This document shows, one piece after another, positions 1 to 10,418 of a DNA stretch of 64,000 nt; within the stretch, counting starts at the first letter, position 1, and every line of letters starts with the position of its first letter. Position numbers and translations under genes: made by a program. This DNA is from Przewalskia tangutica (Eukaryota > Streptophyta > Magnoliopsida > Solanales > Solanaceae). The stretch covers positions 36,122,446 through 36,186,445 of the forward strand of contig CM056724.1 in assembly GCA_029844215.1 (NCBI GenBank). The letters are read 5' to 3'. The notes under the pieces are model-generated. The model had not been told where the DNA came from. It saw only the letters and a program-made list of their open reading frames with translations, and searched no databases.

Positions 1-529
1 TAACATACAAGCAACTACATTGAGACCCACTTTAGGCCGCATACTTTTCAAAATCGGGACAATGTAGGAAACTGCAGGCGGGTTGCAAGTCCAAACAGTG
101 CACACCTGATATCAAGGAAGCGGCGAAGTCAAATACGAATCGACTTCCAAAACTCACAAATTTTCTTTGGCGCAGTCTTTTCATATTAATGTAAGAAGAA
201 AGTGCAATAGCCGGCGTAAAATACGGCAAGAAGTTTCTTCGCAGAAAAGAAGCAGAGGCAGAGGATATGACAAAATCCAAAATTCAAAGTCCGCGTCAAA
301 AGCGGCAGCAGAAAGTGGGCATCAACAATCAGATAAAGTTCAAAGTTCCGCAACAAAACCTAGCGCATCAACTCTGCAAATTGGCAACCCACGATCGCAC
401 ACAAAGAAAGGCATCATGGCAATTACGTCAACAGGCTTAGCATGTCCGCAAGGACAACATCTCAGTATTCATCAGGCGTATCAGGGATGACATCTCTACC
501 TATAGAATTGCACGTCTCATATGTATTTA

Positions 530-1810
530 TCATCTCATTTAAACAGGTATACACTAATTTTTCTCAAACTTAGCTTGCAGGAGCATTTATTATACGAGCA
601 AAGCAACACGCCCAGTAACGACGTTATCGGCCGCAAAGAAGTCCACGCAACGACGCCAAGAAGAATACGCCCGTGCAATGACGTTATCGCGACAAAGAAG
701 TCTACGCAACGACGCCAGAAAGAATACGCCCAGTAATGACGCGTTATCGCGACAAAGAAGTCCACGCAACGACGCCAAGAAGAATACGCCCGCATAACGA
801 CGTGATCGCAAGTCCACGAAACGACGCCAACAAGAATACGCCCGTGCAATGACGTTATCGGACAAAGAAGTCCACGCAACGACGCCAAGAAGAATACGTC
901 CCGCAACGACGTGATCGCGATTATGTCCACGCAACGACGCCAAAGAAGAATACGCCCATACAACGACGCGTGATCAGCATTATGTCCACGCAACGACGCC
1001 AAGAAGAATACGCCCGCATAACGACGTTATCGGCGACAAAGAAGTCCACGCAACGACGCCAGAAGAATACGCCCGAGCAATGACGCGTTATCGACAAAGA
1101 AGTCCACGCAACTACGCCAGTAGTAATGAGTCCAGGCAATGAAGTTATCAGCACAGCAAGTCCACGCAACGACGCCAAGCAGAACACGCCCGCATAACGA
1201 CGTGATCGCAAGTCCACGCAACGACGCCAAGAAGAATACGCCCGTGAAATGACGCGACGCGACATCAAGTCCACGAATGACGCCAGCAAAGAACACGCCC
1301 AGCAATGACGCGTTATCAAGACAAAGAAGTCCACGCAACGACGCCAAAGAAGAATACGCCCGTGCAATGACGCGTTATCATCACAGCAAGTCCACGCAAC
1401 GACGCCAACAGCAACACGTCCGAGCAGCGACGCTATCAGCACAACAAGCCCAAAAACGACGCCATCATCAGCATATCACGTCCACGCAGGGACGATTTCT
1501 ATACTCTCGAAATTGCATTTCTTACTCATGTTTTATTATTCTGTCTTAGCAGTTATGCACTAACCCTTTCTTGAGCTTTAGTCTACAGGGATAGTTGCAG
1601 CAAGGACGACATATCCGCATTCACTATCGCAACACGTCTGTGCAAGGACGAAAGCCACAACGTTTGCAACATCGCATCAACACAACAGACATCACATTTT
1701 TGCAGGATAACATTTTCTACTCACAGTCACTTTACTTTTAAAATTATGCATCATCATTTTGCCTTAACAGTTATGCACTAACCGTTTGTTTAAGTCTTAG
1801 CATGCAGGAG
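530..1810 (+). repeat. Dispersed ~50-bp block repeated three times around the tandem array
   Basis: A block built around TTATGCACTAACC, then a T-rich stretch, then a CTTAG/TTTAG and CAGG end, is visible at about 1540-1592 and 1756-1810, and in weaker form at 530-582 (GTATACACTAATTTT through TTGCAGG). The reverse-complement Ogre/Tat copy shows the same block at about 63480-63560 and 63695-63760. It looks like an older repeat layer of this 3' UTR that the shorter array has expanded inside. Confidence 0.6.
590..1495 (+). repeat. Tandem array, about 15 units of 50-60 bp, in Ogre/Tat 3' UTR
   Basis: About 15 degenerate units repeat with a period of roughly 60 bp on the left and about 50-60 bp on the right. 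Each carries the core GTCCACGCAACGACGCCA followed by AAGAATACGCCC, then a variable stretch such as AATGACGTTATCGCGAC. Cores are seen near 641, 702, 760, 811, 869, 923, 985, 1046, 1102, 1159, 1210, 1268, 1328 and 1388, with a degenerate one near 1480. Open frames on both strands here simply follow the repeat and are not genes. Confidence 0.9.
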
Positions 1811-1995
1811 CAGGAGCACAACGTGGATTTTCTTACAATAACCGGCAATTTGTGGGGCCAACCTTCCCAACGAATGGCAGAAGCGGCCTCAAGCGGCGGA
1901 GCACTCGCTCCACACCACCATGTAACCCAAAGACCATAAGCCATGGCAGACACCCTGTGTTCAAGTCAGTTATTTTTATTTTTTACTTTTTGCAC

Positions 1996-2290
1996 CATAA
2001 CCCAGTGTCATCATAACTCGACACTGGGACAAATTTTGAGTCCGCGTTAGCCCGTCCTGGTGTTTCGACCATGGTAACCCGGTGTCGTCATAACTCGACA
2101 CTGGGACAAATTTTTAGTCCGCGTTAACCCGCCCTGGTGTTTTGACCATGGTAGCCCAGTGTCGTCATAACTCGACACTGAGACAGCTTTGAGTCCGCGT
2201 TAGCCCGCTTTGGTATTTGACCCTGGCAGCCCAGTGTCGTCATAACTCGACACTGGAACAAATTTTGATTTTGCGTCAGCCTTGTCTGCC
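1996..2290 (+). repeat. Four tandem copies of a ~77-bp unit before the 3' LTR
   Basis: Four units begin near 1997, 2073, 2150 and 2226. Each contains CAGTGTCGTCATAACTCGAC (with small variants), ACTGGGACAAATTTTGAGTC and GCGTTAGCCC, followed by a variable TGGTGTTTTGACCATGG segment. The opposite-strand element at the right end carries about two units of the same repeat (63190-63320), so copy number varies between insertions. Confidence 0.85.
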
Positions 2291-2378
2291 TGCCCAACAT
2301 TTTGCAATTTTGAGGATCGAGACAAAATTGGCTATAAGTCAACGTCTTTGTCCGAAGATTCTTCCATCATCTCCATAC

Positions 2379-2392
2379 AAAGAGGGACAAGT
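2379..2392 (+). other. Polypurine tract of Ogre/Tat copy 1
   Basis: The purine-rich run AAAGAGGGACAAG sits immediately before the LTR start TGTTGACACCC. This is the place and composition expected for the plus-strand primer of a Gypsy element. The same tract is seen reverse-complemented at 63069-63081. Confidence 0.75.
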
Positions 2393-5290
2393 TGTTGACA
2401 CCCAATTTTGACCCTCCCGTCCAGTCATTAGCTATAAAATTAGACTAATTTTGTAAAATAATTTTTTATGATTTTTATAATAAAATGCAGCGATAAAACA
2501 TTAAATACAGTCATAAATAAGCAATTTAATAACGGCACCGCGTCTTACATAGAGTGTTAAGCACTTAGAGTCCCGCGCCCGCATTAATTAATTTTAAGCC
2601 CTGTCATGATTCTTAATTAATAATAAATACATAAAATAAATAATTTAGCAATGACGCCGCGTCAAGTAGCATAGTCGCATTTATTAATACACAAAGCAAT
2701 TTCATAACTTATTTTTAAATAATAATGCACAATAATAAGATTTTAAATAATAGCGCCGCATTCTAAAATATTAAGCACTAATCAAATAGCACGTCCGCAT
2801 TTATTATTATAACAATCGGGTTAATAAAGCACCTAAATAATTTAATCAATTAATTTATCACTAATTAACTAAGCCTAAAACTAATTAAAAGTCTAAAACT
2901 AATACACTTAATACCTAAACTCTACCCAACCCAAAACTAATACCTTAATTCGCCCAGCCCAATCCTTTTTACCCAAGCCCACCCGCAAGCCCAACCCACC
3001 TCAACAACCCTTATTTCCTTATACCTTCGCCCCCCCTCTCAGCCCGTTACCATTTTCACCTTACCCATCGTCTCTCAAACAAACGCTGCAAGAACCCTAA
3101 AAATCTAAGTTTTTCAGTCGCCGCCATGCCCGGATTTCTCGCCGGAGAATCCGGGGTTTCCTTTACCCACGCACCCAGCCAACTTTTCCTTACCATATCC
3201 ATCACCCAAAACCTTCCTAAAGCTACTAAAATTTCACACAAAAATCGACCCAAATCTCGTCAAAGATCACACAAAACCAGTACCATGCAAAACCGAATCT
3301 AACTTACCATAACCAGAATATATCCTCACCATTTACATCATACCACAATAAGCACAGAATCTCTCCAAAATCGGAAGTCCACAGTTAGCATAACAAATCT
3401 TACACCTCCAAATCACGTAAAGAATCCTACCAAATTCGCATTAAAGGGTTTACCTAATTGGGAACCAGCATTGAGGCTATATAAACCCATCTCTATACAC
3501 TTGAAAGATAGAGAAAATCAGAGAAAATCAGAGAAAATCAGGGAAAATCAGAGAGCAACTAATCGATTGAGAGATTAGGAAAAACGATAGGAGAATCGGC
3601 AGTACAACTGAGCTATTCAAAGGGACCAGCATTCAAAGAGCAGAATCCAATCGAGCCATTCAGAGTAGGAACACAATCTTGACAATCAACCATTCTCGCA
3701 GAACCCTTCTTTTGTCCACTGCATTAACAAGCCTTTCCGAGCGGATCGACGACTTGATACGCTGCCCCGGTTCGCTGCCCGGAGAAGGTAAAACTCGTCT
3801 CCTTTCGTATTCTCGTTCGATTTTTGTTTCATGATACGCGCAGCGACCAATTGGGTTAACTATGATTGTTTGATTTTGTTGAATTATTCGAGTTTTGTTG
3901 ATAGCCATTACATGCGTCTGGATCTGTCAGTTTAACATGCTTAGCTACGAAGTCAGTGCTAGGTATTTATGTGTTTGACATAAGCTAAGTGCGTTAGTTT
4001 GTATCGGGTCGTAATTAGTTAGTTTGGTGTGGAAATATTGAATGTCTTCCCTTAAACTAATGTCCGAAACTTGCAAGCTTGGATAGTCAACTTGTAATTA
4101 TGGACCATATTGTAGATTATTCAAACCAATCTAAAATATGTCTATCGAGGTTCATCTAGCCTTAGGTTATTTTGAATCAATGTGATACTTGCCCTGTTTG
4201 CTTTCTAGCATGATTTAGGTACTACTGTGGGATTGCCTTAAGTTATATTGCCAATATATGTACTTGATTCGCACATCGTTGTCACTGCCCCCTAAGAAAA
4301 ATCTGTGAGTCCCTTCTGTGAACATAGGCCCTGCAAACATAGTTAAATTTTGCTACATGTTGGTAGTTAAGCCTGCTTAAGTGTTATTTGGGATAGTCTA
4401 TCTGATTGTTAAGGTTTTAGCATGCTTATTAAATCAGTCCATTAGTTTCTAAGTGAACACTTCTATGCGTTGAAAATCTGAGCTATGAAAAGGGGCATGT
4501 ATGTTTCTATTCCATCTTGAAAATGCCTATCTACTGTCTTTTCCAAAAAAGCTGGAAATATGCATGTTCTCCTATCCATCTCTATTTTAAGCTATGCATG
4601 ATTATTCTACAACCTCTGCATATTTGCAATTCCCCTGTTTGGACGAACATTCGCTTTGCTTGGCCTAATTGTCCACTGAGTGCTGTCGATTACCTGCACT
4701 TCTTGTTACTACTTAATACATGGTGAAAAGGAATTGCGATCTATCCCACAGTATGCGTCTGATTGTAATACTCATACATATCGCGATCTAAGCATGTCAA
4801 TCTCACTATATTTTCGTTGACTGTTGGCTCTTTGGGCTGGCTATTGCAGCAGTTGGTTTTAGTTTTTTTTTTACTGATTTATGCATCCTTATGTGCTGGT
4901 TGCGTCTAAGTATGGATCATGTGTGTGTGGATCTTTCTATGATTCAAATAGTTGAGACATATACTAATCTTTATCTTCTCTTATTTTTGCATGAAACGCA
5001 TCGGAGCAATCAAGAGTCTCATGGCGAGACTCCTCGTAGTAAACATGAAAACCCACATCTATGTGCATCTATGTTTGTGCCAGAAATTCCAAGCCGCCGG
5101 CGGAAAGACACCGCCTTTCCTTCGAGTCATCCTATTTTATTCTTATTCTGCTTCATCTATTTGTTGTAAATTAATTGTCTAACGCACACTAATTAATTAG
5201 CATTTAGAATAGTTAAACCTTGAATTAATAGCTAGAAATGAGTTTGACTTGTTTACCTTAAATTAATTACTTTAGGTTCGTCTTGCCTTG
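2393..5290 (+). mobile_element. 3' LTR of Ogre/Tat copy 1 (right end unresolved)
   Basis: The LTR starts TGTTGACACCCAATTTTGAC directly after the polypurine tract. Its first 1.3 kb matches the reverse-complement LTR at 61804-63068 in patches: the AT-rich opening, the segment around CGCCGGAGAATCCGGG near 3140, the TATA region, and GACGACTTGATACGC near 3748. After that the two copies diverge, and this one continues to about 5.2-5.3 kb without a clear CA terminus or target duplication. Short open frames here show no recognisable domain. The right border is an estimate: it must lie before the hAT coding region at 5321. Confidence 0.6.
3478..3485 (+). promoter_or_regulatory. TATA box in Ogre/Tat LTR copy 1
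   Basis: TATATAAA inside GAGGCTATATAAACCC. It lies about 1.1 kb into the LTR and corresponds in position to GGCTATATAAGAG of the second copy (near 62136-62146, - strand). It would drive the retrotransposon transcript. Confidence 0.55.
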
Positions 5291-5320
5291 TTTAATAGTT
5301 ATAATAGATCACTTAATACC

Positions 5321-7639
5321 CTACATTTGCATAATAAGCTGGGGTATTATTTGCCAAAACATTCTTAAAACCGTGGTATAATTTCCTATTAATACAGAAT
5401 AAGAAATACTGCTTTTGCATAATACTACAATCTCCAAGTTGTCTCCGGCTAATGAGTGTCTGTGCTCTCCTATTTGAAATCTGCCGGTAGAAAAAACGCT
5501 TTCAGACGCCGTTGATGACGCTTGAATGTTCAAAACATCTCGGGCCATCATTGAAAGTGTCGGAAAGGTCTTCTCATTCCCCCCTCCAGTATTTCAACAA
5601 GTCTTCACTTCCTTCTTCATTGATAACTGCTTGGTACGGTAAAACACCCTGCAAAATAAAAACATCAAACTCGCTAATTTGGTTAGTAGTGTTACTACCA
5701 CACATTTTATTTCTAAGGCTTTCAATACTAGCCGCAGAAACAACATGTCTTTTTTGAGGTTGTGTTGAAGAAGAAGAAGATGATGGTATGAACGTCGGTT
5801 AGTTGATAGCACTTTCTTGTTGGTAATACCTATAAATTTTTTTGCATTCATTTTCTATGCTAGACAACACTTCTTTAGTTTGTTCAATAGGTGGTTGGTC
5901 ATTTGGATTTTTGGGACTTGGAGTGGTAGTACTGCTATACAATCATAAATAGTTTCAATAAGTGATTTACATCCGTCTATTTTAATAGTCGGATTTAATA
6001 CAACACCAATAATATAAATAGTGAGAATACGAATAAAATATTTATTTATTTTGATAAACATTTTTAATAGCTGTCATATAAGCTGGTTTATTCATATATT
6101 CATTAATTAATAAAAATATGATATCTATATAAAATAACATAGTTGAAATAGTAGGATAATATATACCAGAAAATTCTTTTGTTGCCTGATTTTTTTTTTC
6201 TAAAAATATAATAAGGTTCGACAATTTTATCCCAATCGTTATCTACAACCATATAAGTTGGATTTTGATTATGGGCGTTACAAATAAAGTTATAGGTCTT
6301 CTATAGTCATAAGCAATAAGTAGTTACTCGTACAAAGAATTTCACCTAGTGGGTACTTCTTCGGAAATTTTTCTATAAGGTAGTTGACAATCGTGACAAG
6401 TTTTTTTATATTTCTTTTTTTCGTTGTATTCTATTATTTTTAAAAATGTAGTTTATAGCAAATTATATTTTATCAAGAATGTCTGCAAAAAGTGATAGAT
6501 CATCCTTTACAACTAAGTTATATATATGGCACGCACATCTTATATGAAAATGATCTGAAAAAGATGGAGTTAAATTATCTTTTAAAAATGTAATAGCATA
6601 ATTATTAGAAGAAGTGTTATATAATGTAATAGTCATAATTTTATCATTTATTTCGTAATAATGGCAAACAGAATAAATATTTTTTGCAATAAAATTAGCA
6701 GTATGCGTATCATCTATATATCTAAACGCTAAAATACGTTTTTGCATAGACCATTTATAATCTATCTAATGTCAGGTTACCGTTAAATAATCACAGACGT
6801 TAGTACTACGACCTAAATCAGAAGTGATAGTCACTTTGCCATTAAAATGATTTAATGAGTAACGTAAATACTGTTGATATTCATGTGCAAATTTAAATAC
6901 ATCTCTCTTAACAGTTGATCTAGGAAAACCTTTAAAAGCAGGATTATACATTTCTCTAATGTAATGAATAAAATCAGGAGATTTAGGAAATGAAAAAGGA
7001 AAACCCTCCACAACAACTAATTTTGTAAATGCTTACATATCTCTATGTTTATCGTATTTAGGGCCTACAATTCCCCCGTCATAGGGTTAATTTGACCATG
7101 TACTTGGTCCTGGACAGTATGTGAATCTTGTCCCGATGGAGAGGGCGCTTGCGCACCCAGTTTTTGAGCCTCATATTGTGCATACCTAGATGGGTGTTTC
7201 CTCTACGTGTCTCATCAACCCCACGTTCTACCGCTACCTTTTCCAATTTTAAATTTAAAAATAAATTTACAAATTTTACATATAGCTATTTGATTCTCTA
7301 CATCCCTAACAAAAAAAGTGTCATGCATATGATTTTAATGATCGTTTTGCTGGACCTCATCTCATACTGGGGGAATAGGAGGCATTCCAGGTTGAGGCGC
7401 ACTAGTGGGTGTGTCATCTACATTAGCGTGTGTGTCATCTAGATCAGCATCATCATCATCTTCTTCTAAATTAAAGTCTTGTTGAGTTCCAGAAAATATC
7501 TGTTCGTCTAAACCAAATGTATTTCATGAAAATCTTCAATATCAACAAAATCATCCTGTCTAGGAATATGAAGACTAGAAGAAGTACCCCGACCCTTGTT
7601 ATCCCTACTAGAAGAAGTCTTACCCTTACCCTTAAACAT
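5321..7639 (-). pseudogene. hAT family transposase (Ac/RICESLEEPER-like), multiply frameshifted
   Basis: Reading down from 7639, the chosen start gives a basic, Ser-rich leader beginning MFKGKGK. An acidic stretch and a degenerate BED zinc finger follow at about 7180-7340 (FFVRDVENQIAICKICKF, then a late His pair). Next comes the segment at 6772-7011 with the pattern R-S-T-x4-D and the RNase H-like core start ITSDLGRSTNVCDY. The segment at 6463-6747 has KRILAFR, DKIMTITLYNTSSNNYAI and FHIRCACHIYNLVVKD. The C-terminal dimerisation part at 5321-5551 reads LNIQASSTASESVFSTGRF and RHSLAGDNLEIVVLC. The order and motifs are those of plant hAT transposases, which cut and paste DNA in the nucleus. 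Stops and frameshifts between segments make activity impossible. The core also reads SDLGRS where active relatives have a TDLWTS-type motif. Confidence 0.88.
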
Positions 7640-7821
7640 ACCTTTTATTGATTCTATTTTAATTATACTAATAATTAGTTAAAGATAATGAAATTAAGAG
7701 CGCTAAATAAAATAAAGAACTAATAATAATTTAATGAAGGGACGAATGTACCAAATGACGACGTAACATCGACGTGTAATCGAGAGGTTGAAAATTGAAA
7801 CTTTGCTCGATGTAAGATCCT

Positions 7822-8155
7822 TGTTGAGATATATCACATATATACATTGTATATATATGTGGTTAGTTAGTTAGTGGTTAGTTTGTTATGAGTTTATTAA
7901 TTAGCAGCTTTGTCTGTTAATGATCAGTTAGTAGAGTTAGCAGTTAGCATTAATTCTAAGTGTATAGATATAGTACACTAGGTATTGTAAACACAACAAG
8001 AAATCATTATAAAGAAAAATATATCAGAAGAGCAAATTGGCTCCCCAAAAATATATTTTTCTCTTCTCGATTTACAGTTTTTTTTGCTCAATTTACAGTT
8101 TCTCTTCTCGACTGTTTGTGCTTGCTTCTCTGCTCGATCCTCTGCAAGTTTAACA
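7822..8155 (+). repeat. 5' LTR of the non-autonomous element
   Basis: 334 bp, starting TGTTGAGATATATCACATAT and ending CTGCAAGTTTAACA. It is nearly identical to 10432-10757 apart from a few substitutions and short indels (such as the AGAAG/CAG difference near 8030), which points to a fairly recent insertion. Confidence 0.92.
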
Positions 8156-8169
8156 TGGTATCAAAGCGG
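8156..8169 (+). other. Primer-binding site of the non-autonomous element
   Basis: TGGTATCAAAGCGG directly abuts the LTR end. It matches the usual plant initiator tRNA-Met complement TGGTATCAGAGC except for one base. Confidence 0.85.
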
Positions 8170-8204
8170 GTTAGATCCGAGAGGCGCGACAAATAACTTT
8201 GAGA

Positions 8205-8350
8205 TCGAATGAATTGATCGAGAGGTAAAAATCAGAAGCAAAGGAGAAAATCGAAATCGCGATAGCAAAGGAGAAAATCAGAATCGCGATAGAAGGAATT
8301 GATCGAGAGGTGAAAATCAGAAGTAAAAGAGAAAATCAGAATCGCGATTT
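8205..8350 (+). repeat. Short imperfect tandem duplication after the primer-binding site
   Basis: A unit built of GAATTGATCGAGAGGT, AAAATCAGAAGCAAAGGAG and AAAATCAGAATCGCGATAG is present about twice in full, with an extra copy of its second half. Confidence 0.65.
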
Positions 8351-9229
8351 CTGGAAATTGAAATCATGATTTTCTTCTGAAAGTTAGAATTGAAGATCGA
8401 TTCATCTCCAAGAATCGAAGATTGACTCATCTCCTAAAATATCGATCGATTCGGTTGCGAATGACACAGAATTGACAGAGAATCGAAGATCGATCCGCGA
8501 TGGAGATACTATCATTTTATGCGGATATACTCCACCTTTGGCTATCGTTGCGACGTCGAAGATCACCTATGATGTATGTGCTTCTGAGGTATATTAGTCG
8601 AATTGATGGAAATTCAGTTTTATTTTTTTATTTTCATATTGGTTCTCTATTGGTGAATCAGCTTTGTGGTGTTGAGATGATTCTGTATTGTTAAAGTGAA
8701 ATGTGTGTTGACGAACTGGAGAAAATTGTCGTTCGTCTGTTTTGTGTTGGTATTAAATTTACATTGTATTGGTATTATTGTTACATCTGCTATTGGAATT
8801 TGCTGACTTGTGAATTGTTTTGTTGTTGTGTTGGTAAAATTGTCGCTGATTTTGTGTTAGTTTCTATTCCGTGTTGGTGTTTTTTCTCATAGTTGACGGA
8901 ATGTTCATTACTATGTGATGGACTTGGAGAATATTACTGCCTGCACCTGATTCTGTTGATGTAGCTACTGCTGATGGTGCTACAACTGCTTGTACCTGTT
9001 CTGTGTGATTATTTCGGGGTGAGCAGTTGGTGTAAGTGTCGCTATTGCAACTCATGTTAGGGATATTAATGGATTTCTATGGTTGAGAAGACCATAGAGT
9101 AGGAAATTTCCCATCGATAGAAGGATCGAGGGGTTCTTAGCGACAAATAGACTAAGAATTGAGGGATACTTCGTCGAAGACAATATGAATTGAGTTGAAG
9201 CTCAATTAAAAGAGTTATTCACAGGTCGA

Positions 9230-9555
9230 TCAAGTTAGATTGCCTGTTTTTATATGTGTAGCTCAGGATAGGAGAATCGAAGGATTTCTAGCCGGAATTG
9301 GACTAGAAATTGAGGGAGATTCCGCTGCATATACGAGCTTATTAAAATAGCTTGCGTGATGAGAATTGATAGATTCTCTAGTCCGAATGAGATTAGAGAA
9401 CGAGGGGTTCTTGCCGTCTAGCTTGCGTGATGAGAATCGAGAGATTCTTTAGCCCGAATGAGACTAGAGAACGAGGGGTTCTTGCCGTCATTTTACATAA
9501 AAAGAATCAAAATATTCTCTAGTCCGAGTGAGACTAGAGAACGAGGGGTTCTTTA
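9230..9555 (+). repeat. Degenerate 60-70-bp repeats in the non-autonomous element
   Basis: Four units share a GAGAATCGAGAGATTCTTTA-like opening, CCGAATGAGACTAGAGAACG and AGGGGTTCTTGCCGTC. They lie at roughly 9265-9330, 9358-9416, 9427-9490 and 9500-9555, and earlier ones near 9085-9160 are weaker. Part of each unit is self-complementary (AGAATC with GATTCT). Confidence 0.7.
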
Positions 9556-9836
9556 CTATTATTGCTGCTGAAAATGTTACAGCTGCTGGAATTTTGGTGA
9601 CAGAGCAAGAGCTTTTCTGTCAATTGGATGGGATTGTTGGTGCAACAGGTGTTGCTGCTGCTGATATTTGATACTGCAGAACCGGCGAAGGCCGCGCATC
9701 GTGTTCGCTGCCATCGATTGTCGCTGATATTCCGAATTTTGGTGGTATTACTGTTGCTGCTCACTACTAAACTTGCTGATGTGGTTTTGGCAACTTTGCA
9801 GCAATGAATTGTGATACTGCAGAAATTGAAAGATAA

Positions 9837-10076
9837 ATAAGTAAGGGCAAGCCTAATATCGAGGTTGTCGATCTTGATTGCTATAAGAACTTGAAGTGGA
9901 ATTGGATGCTAGAGAATGATGCGAATGATATACCAGATTTGACTTTTAGCACGGACGCAGATGAGGAAAAACTCATTCTTTATGAGAAAACAGAGGTTAC
10001 TGATTATGAGCTTAAACCTGGAGGAAGAAATATAAGGATCACAGAAGAGACAAAGCACGAGTATGCTGTGTTCTAG
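9837..10076 (+). pseudogene. Captured fragment of a UPL1/UPL2-like HECT E3 ubiquitin ligase
   Basis: The frame open from 9837 reads, from about 9855, IEVVDLDCYKNLKW, then MLENDANDIPDLTFS, then ILYEKTEVTDYELKPGGRN, then ITEETKHEY, and stops at 10074-10076. This is the distinctive N-lobe stretch of the plant UPL1/UPL2 HECT domain, recognised from memory of that family. HECT ligases pass ubiquitin through a C-terminal cysteine; that cysteine, the C-lobe and all upstream domains are absent, so the piece (about 70 codons) cannot be an enzyme. It carries two extra residues (NW after KNLKW). It lies in sense orientation inside the LTR element, between the 60-bp repeats and the polypurine tract. The continuous frame suggests capture of a single exon or of spliced RNA. 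Confidence 0.82.
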
Positions 10077-10085
10077 AGCTGTGTT

Positions 10086-10349
10086 GTGGCTATTTCCTGC
10101 TCTGATGAGCATGTTGTGGCTGCTACAGCTGATAATGTAGCAACTAATGGTATTGCAAATACACCAAAATCTGATGGGGTGCATGTTGACCCCTCTGCTA
10201 CCTTTGCCGGTGACTGTTATGCCACAACTGCTAGTGGTGTTGTTGTTGCGACTGACTTGGCTACATCTAAGCTTGCTGCTCTACATAATGCTGTTGCTGG
10301 ACATGATGCAGCATCTACTGAGGCTATGGCTGCTAAAGTTGCTTACTGA
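10086..10349 (+). other. Unrecognised Ala/Val/Thr-rich open frame
   Basis: An 87-codon frame just after the HECT fragment, rich in Ala, Val, Thr and Asp (GCT, GTT and GAT codons). Similar GTTGCTGCT-rich stretches occur at 8940-9060 and 9550-9830. No domain is recognised. It could be the decayed remainder of another captured sequence or simple low-complexity DNA. Confidence 0.2.
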
Positions 10350-10418
10350 TGTTGGTTTTGCTATTGCTCCCAACTTCCAAGCTATGACTGAAACCTATGT
10401 TTTCAGTGCCTAGCTTGA

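Larger units (their letters stand above)
1..2392 (+). mobile_element. 3' internal (3' UTR) region of Ogre/Tat-type Gypsy element, copy 1
   Basis: This segment ends in a purine-rich tract followed directly by an LTR start (TGTTGACACCC at 2393), so it lies between pol and the 3' LTR of a Gypsy element read on +. No gag-pol domain is visible in it. It holds three kinds of repeats: an array at 590-1495, a block present three times between 530 and 1810, and a 77-bp array at 1996-2290. Long 3' UTRs full of tandem repeats are a known hallmark of the Tat/Ogre lineage. A reverse-complement relative occupies 63069-64000. The family assignment rests on LTR termini, polypurine tract and architecture; the coding part is outside the window. 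Confidence 0.75.

Noticed and set aside
535..1442. Long minus-strand open frames (for example 921-1442) with repeating ASLRGLL-type peptides
   Set aside because: They are translations of the tandem repeat and shift with its period. There is no start context or domain.
590..1495. Array with ~18-bp conserved cores and ~40-bp variable parts, at first glance CRISPR-like
   Set aside because: The intervening parts are also repeats of each other, the context is a plant LTR retrotransposon 3' UTR, and no cas gene is near. It is an ordinary tandem satellite.
3056..3253. Small minus-strand frame in the left Ogre/Tat LTR
   Set aside because: It overlaps the conserved LTR segment also seen near 62290-62345 and shows no protein signature.
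9837..10076. A functional HECT ligase gene
   Set aside because: Only about 70 codons of the N-lobe are present. The catalytic Cys lobe and other exons are absent on both strands of the window.
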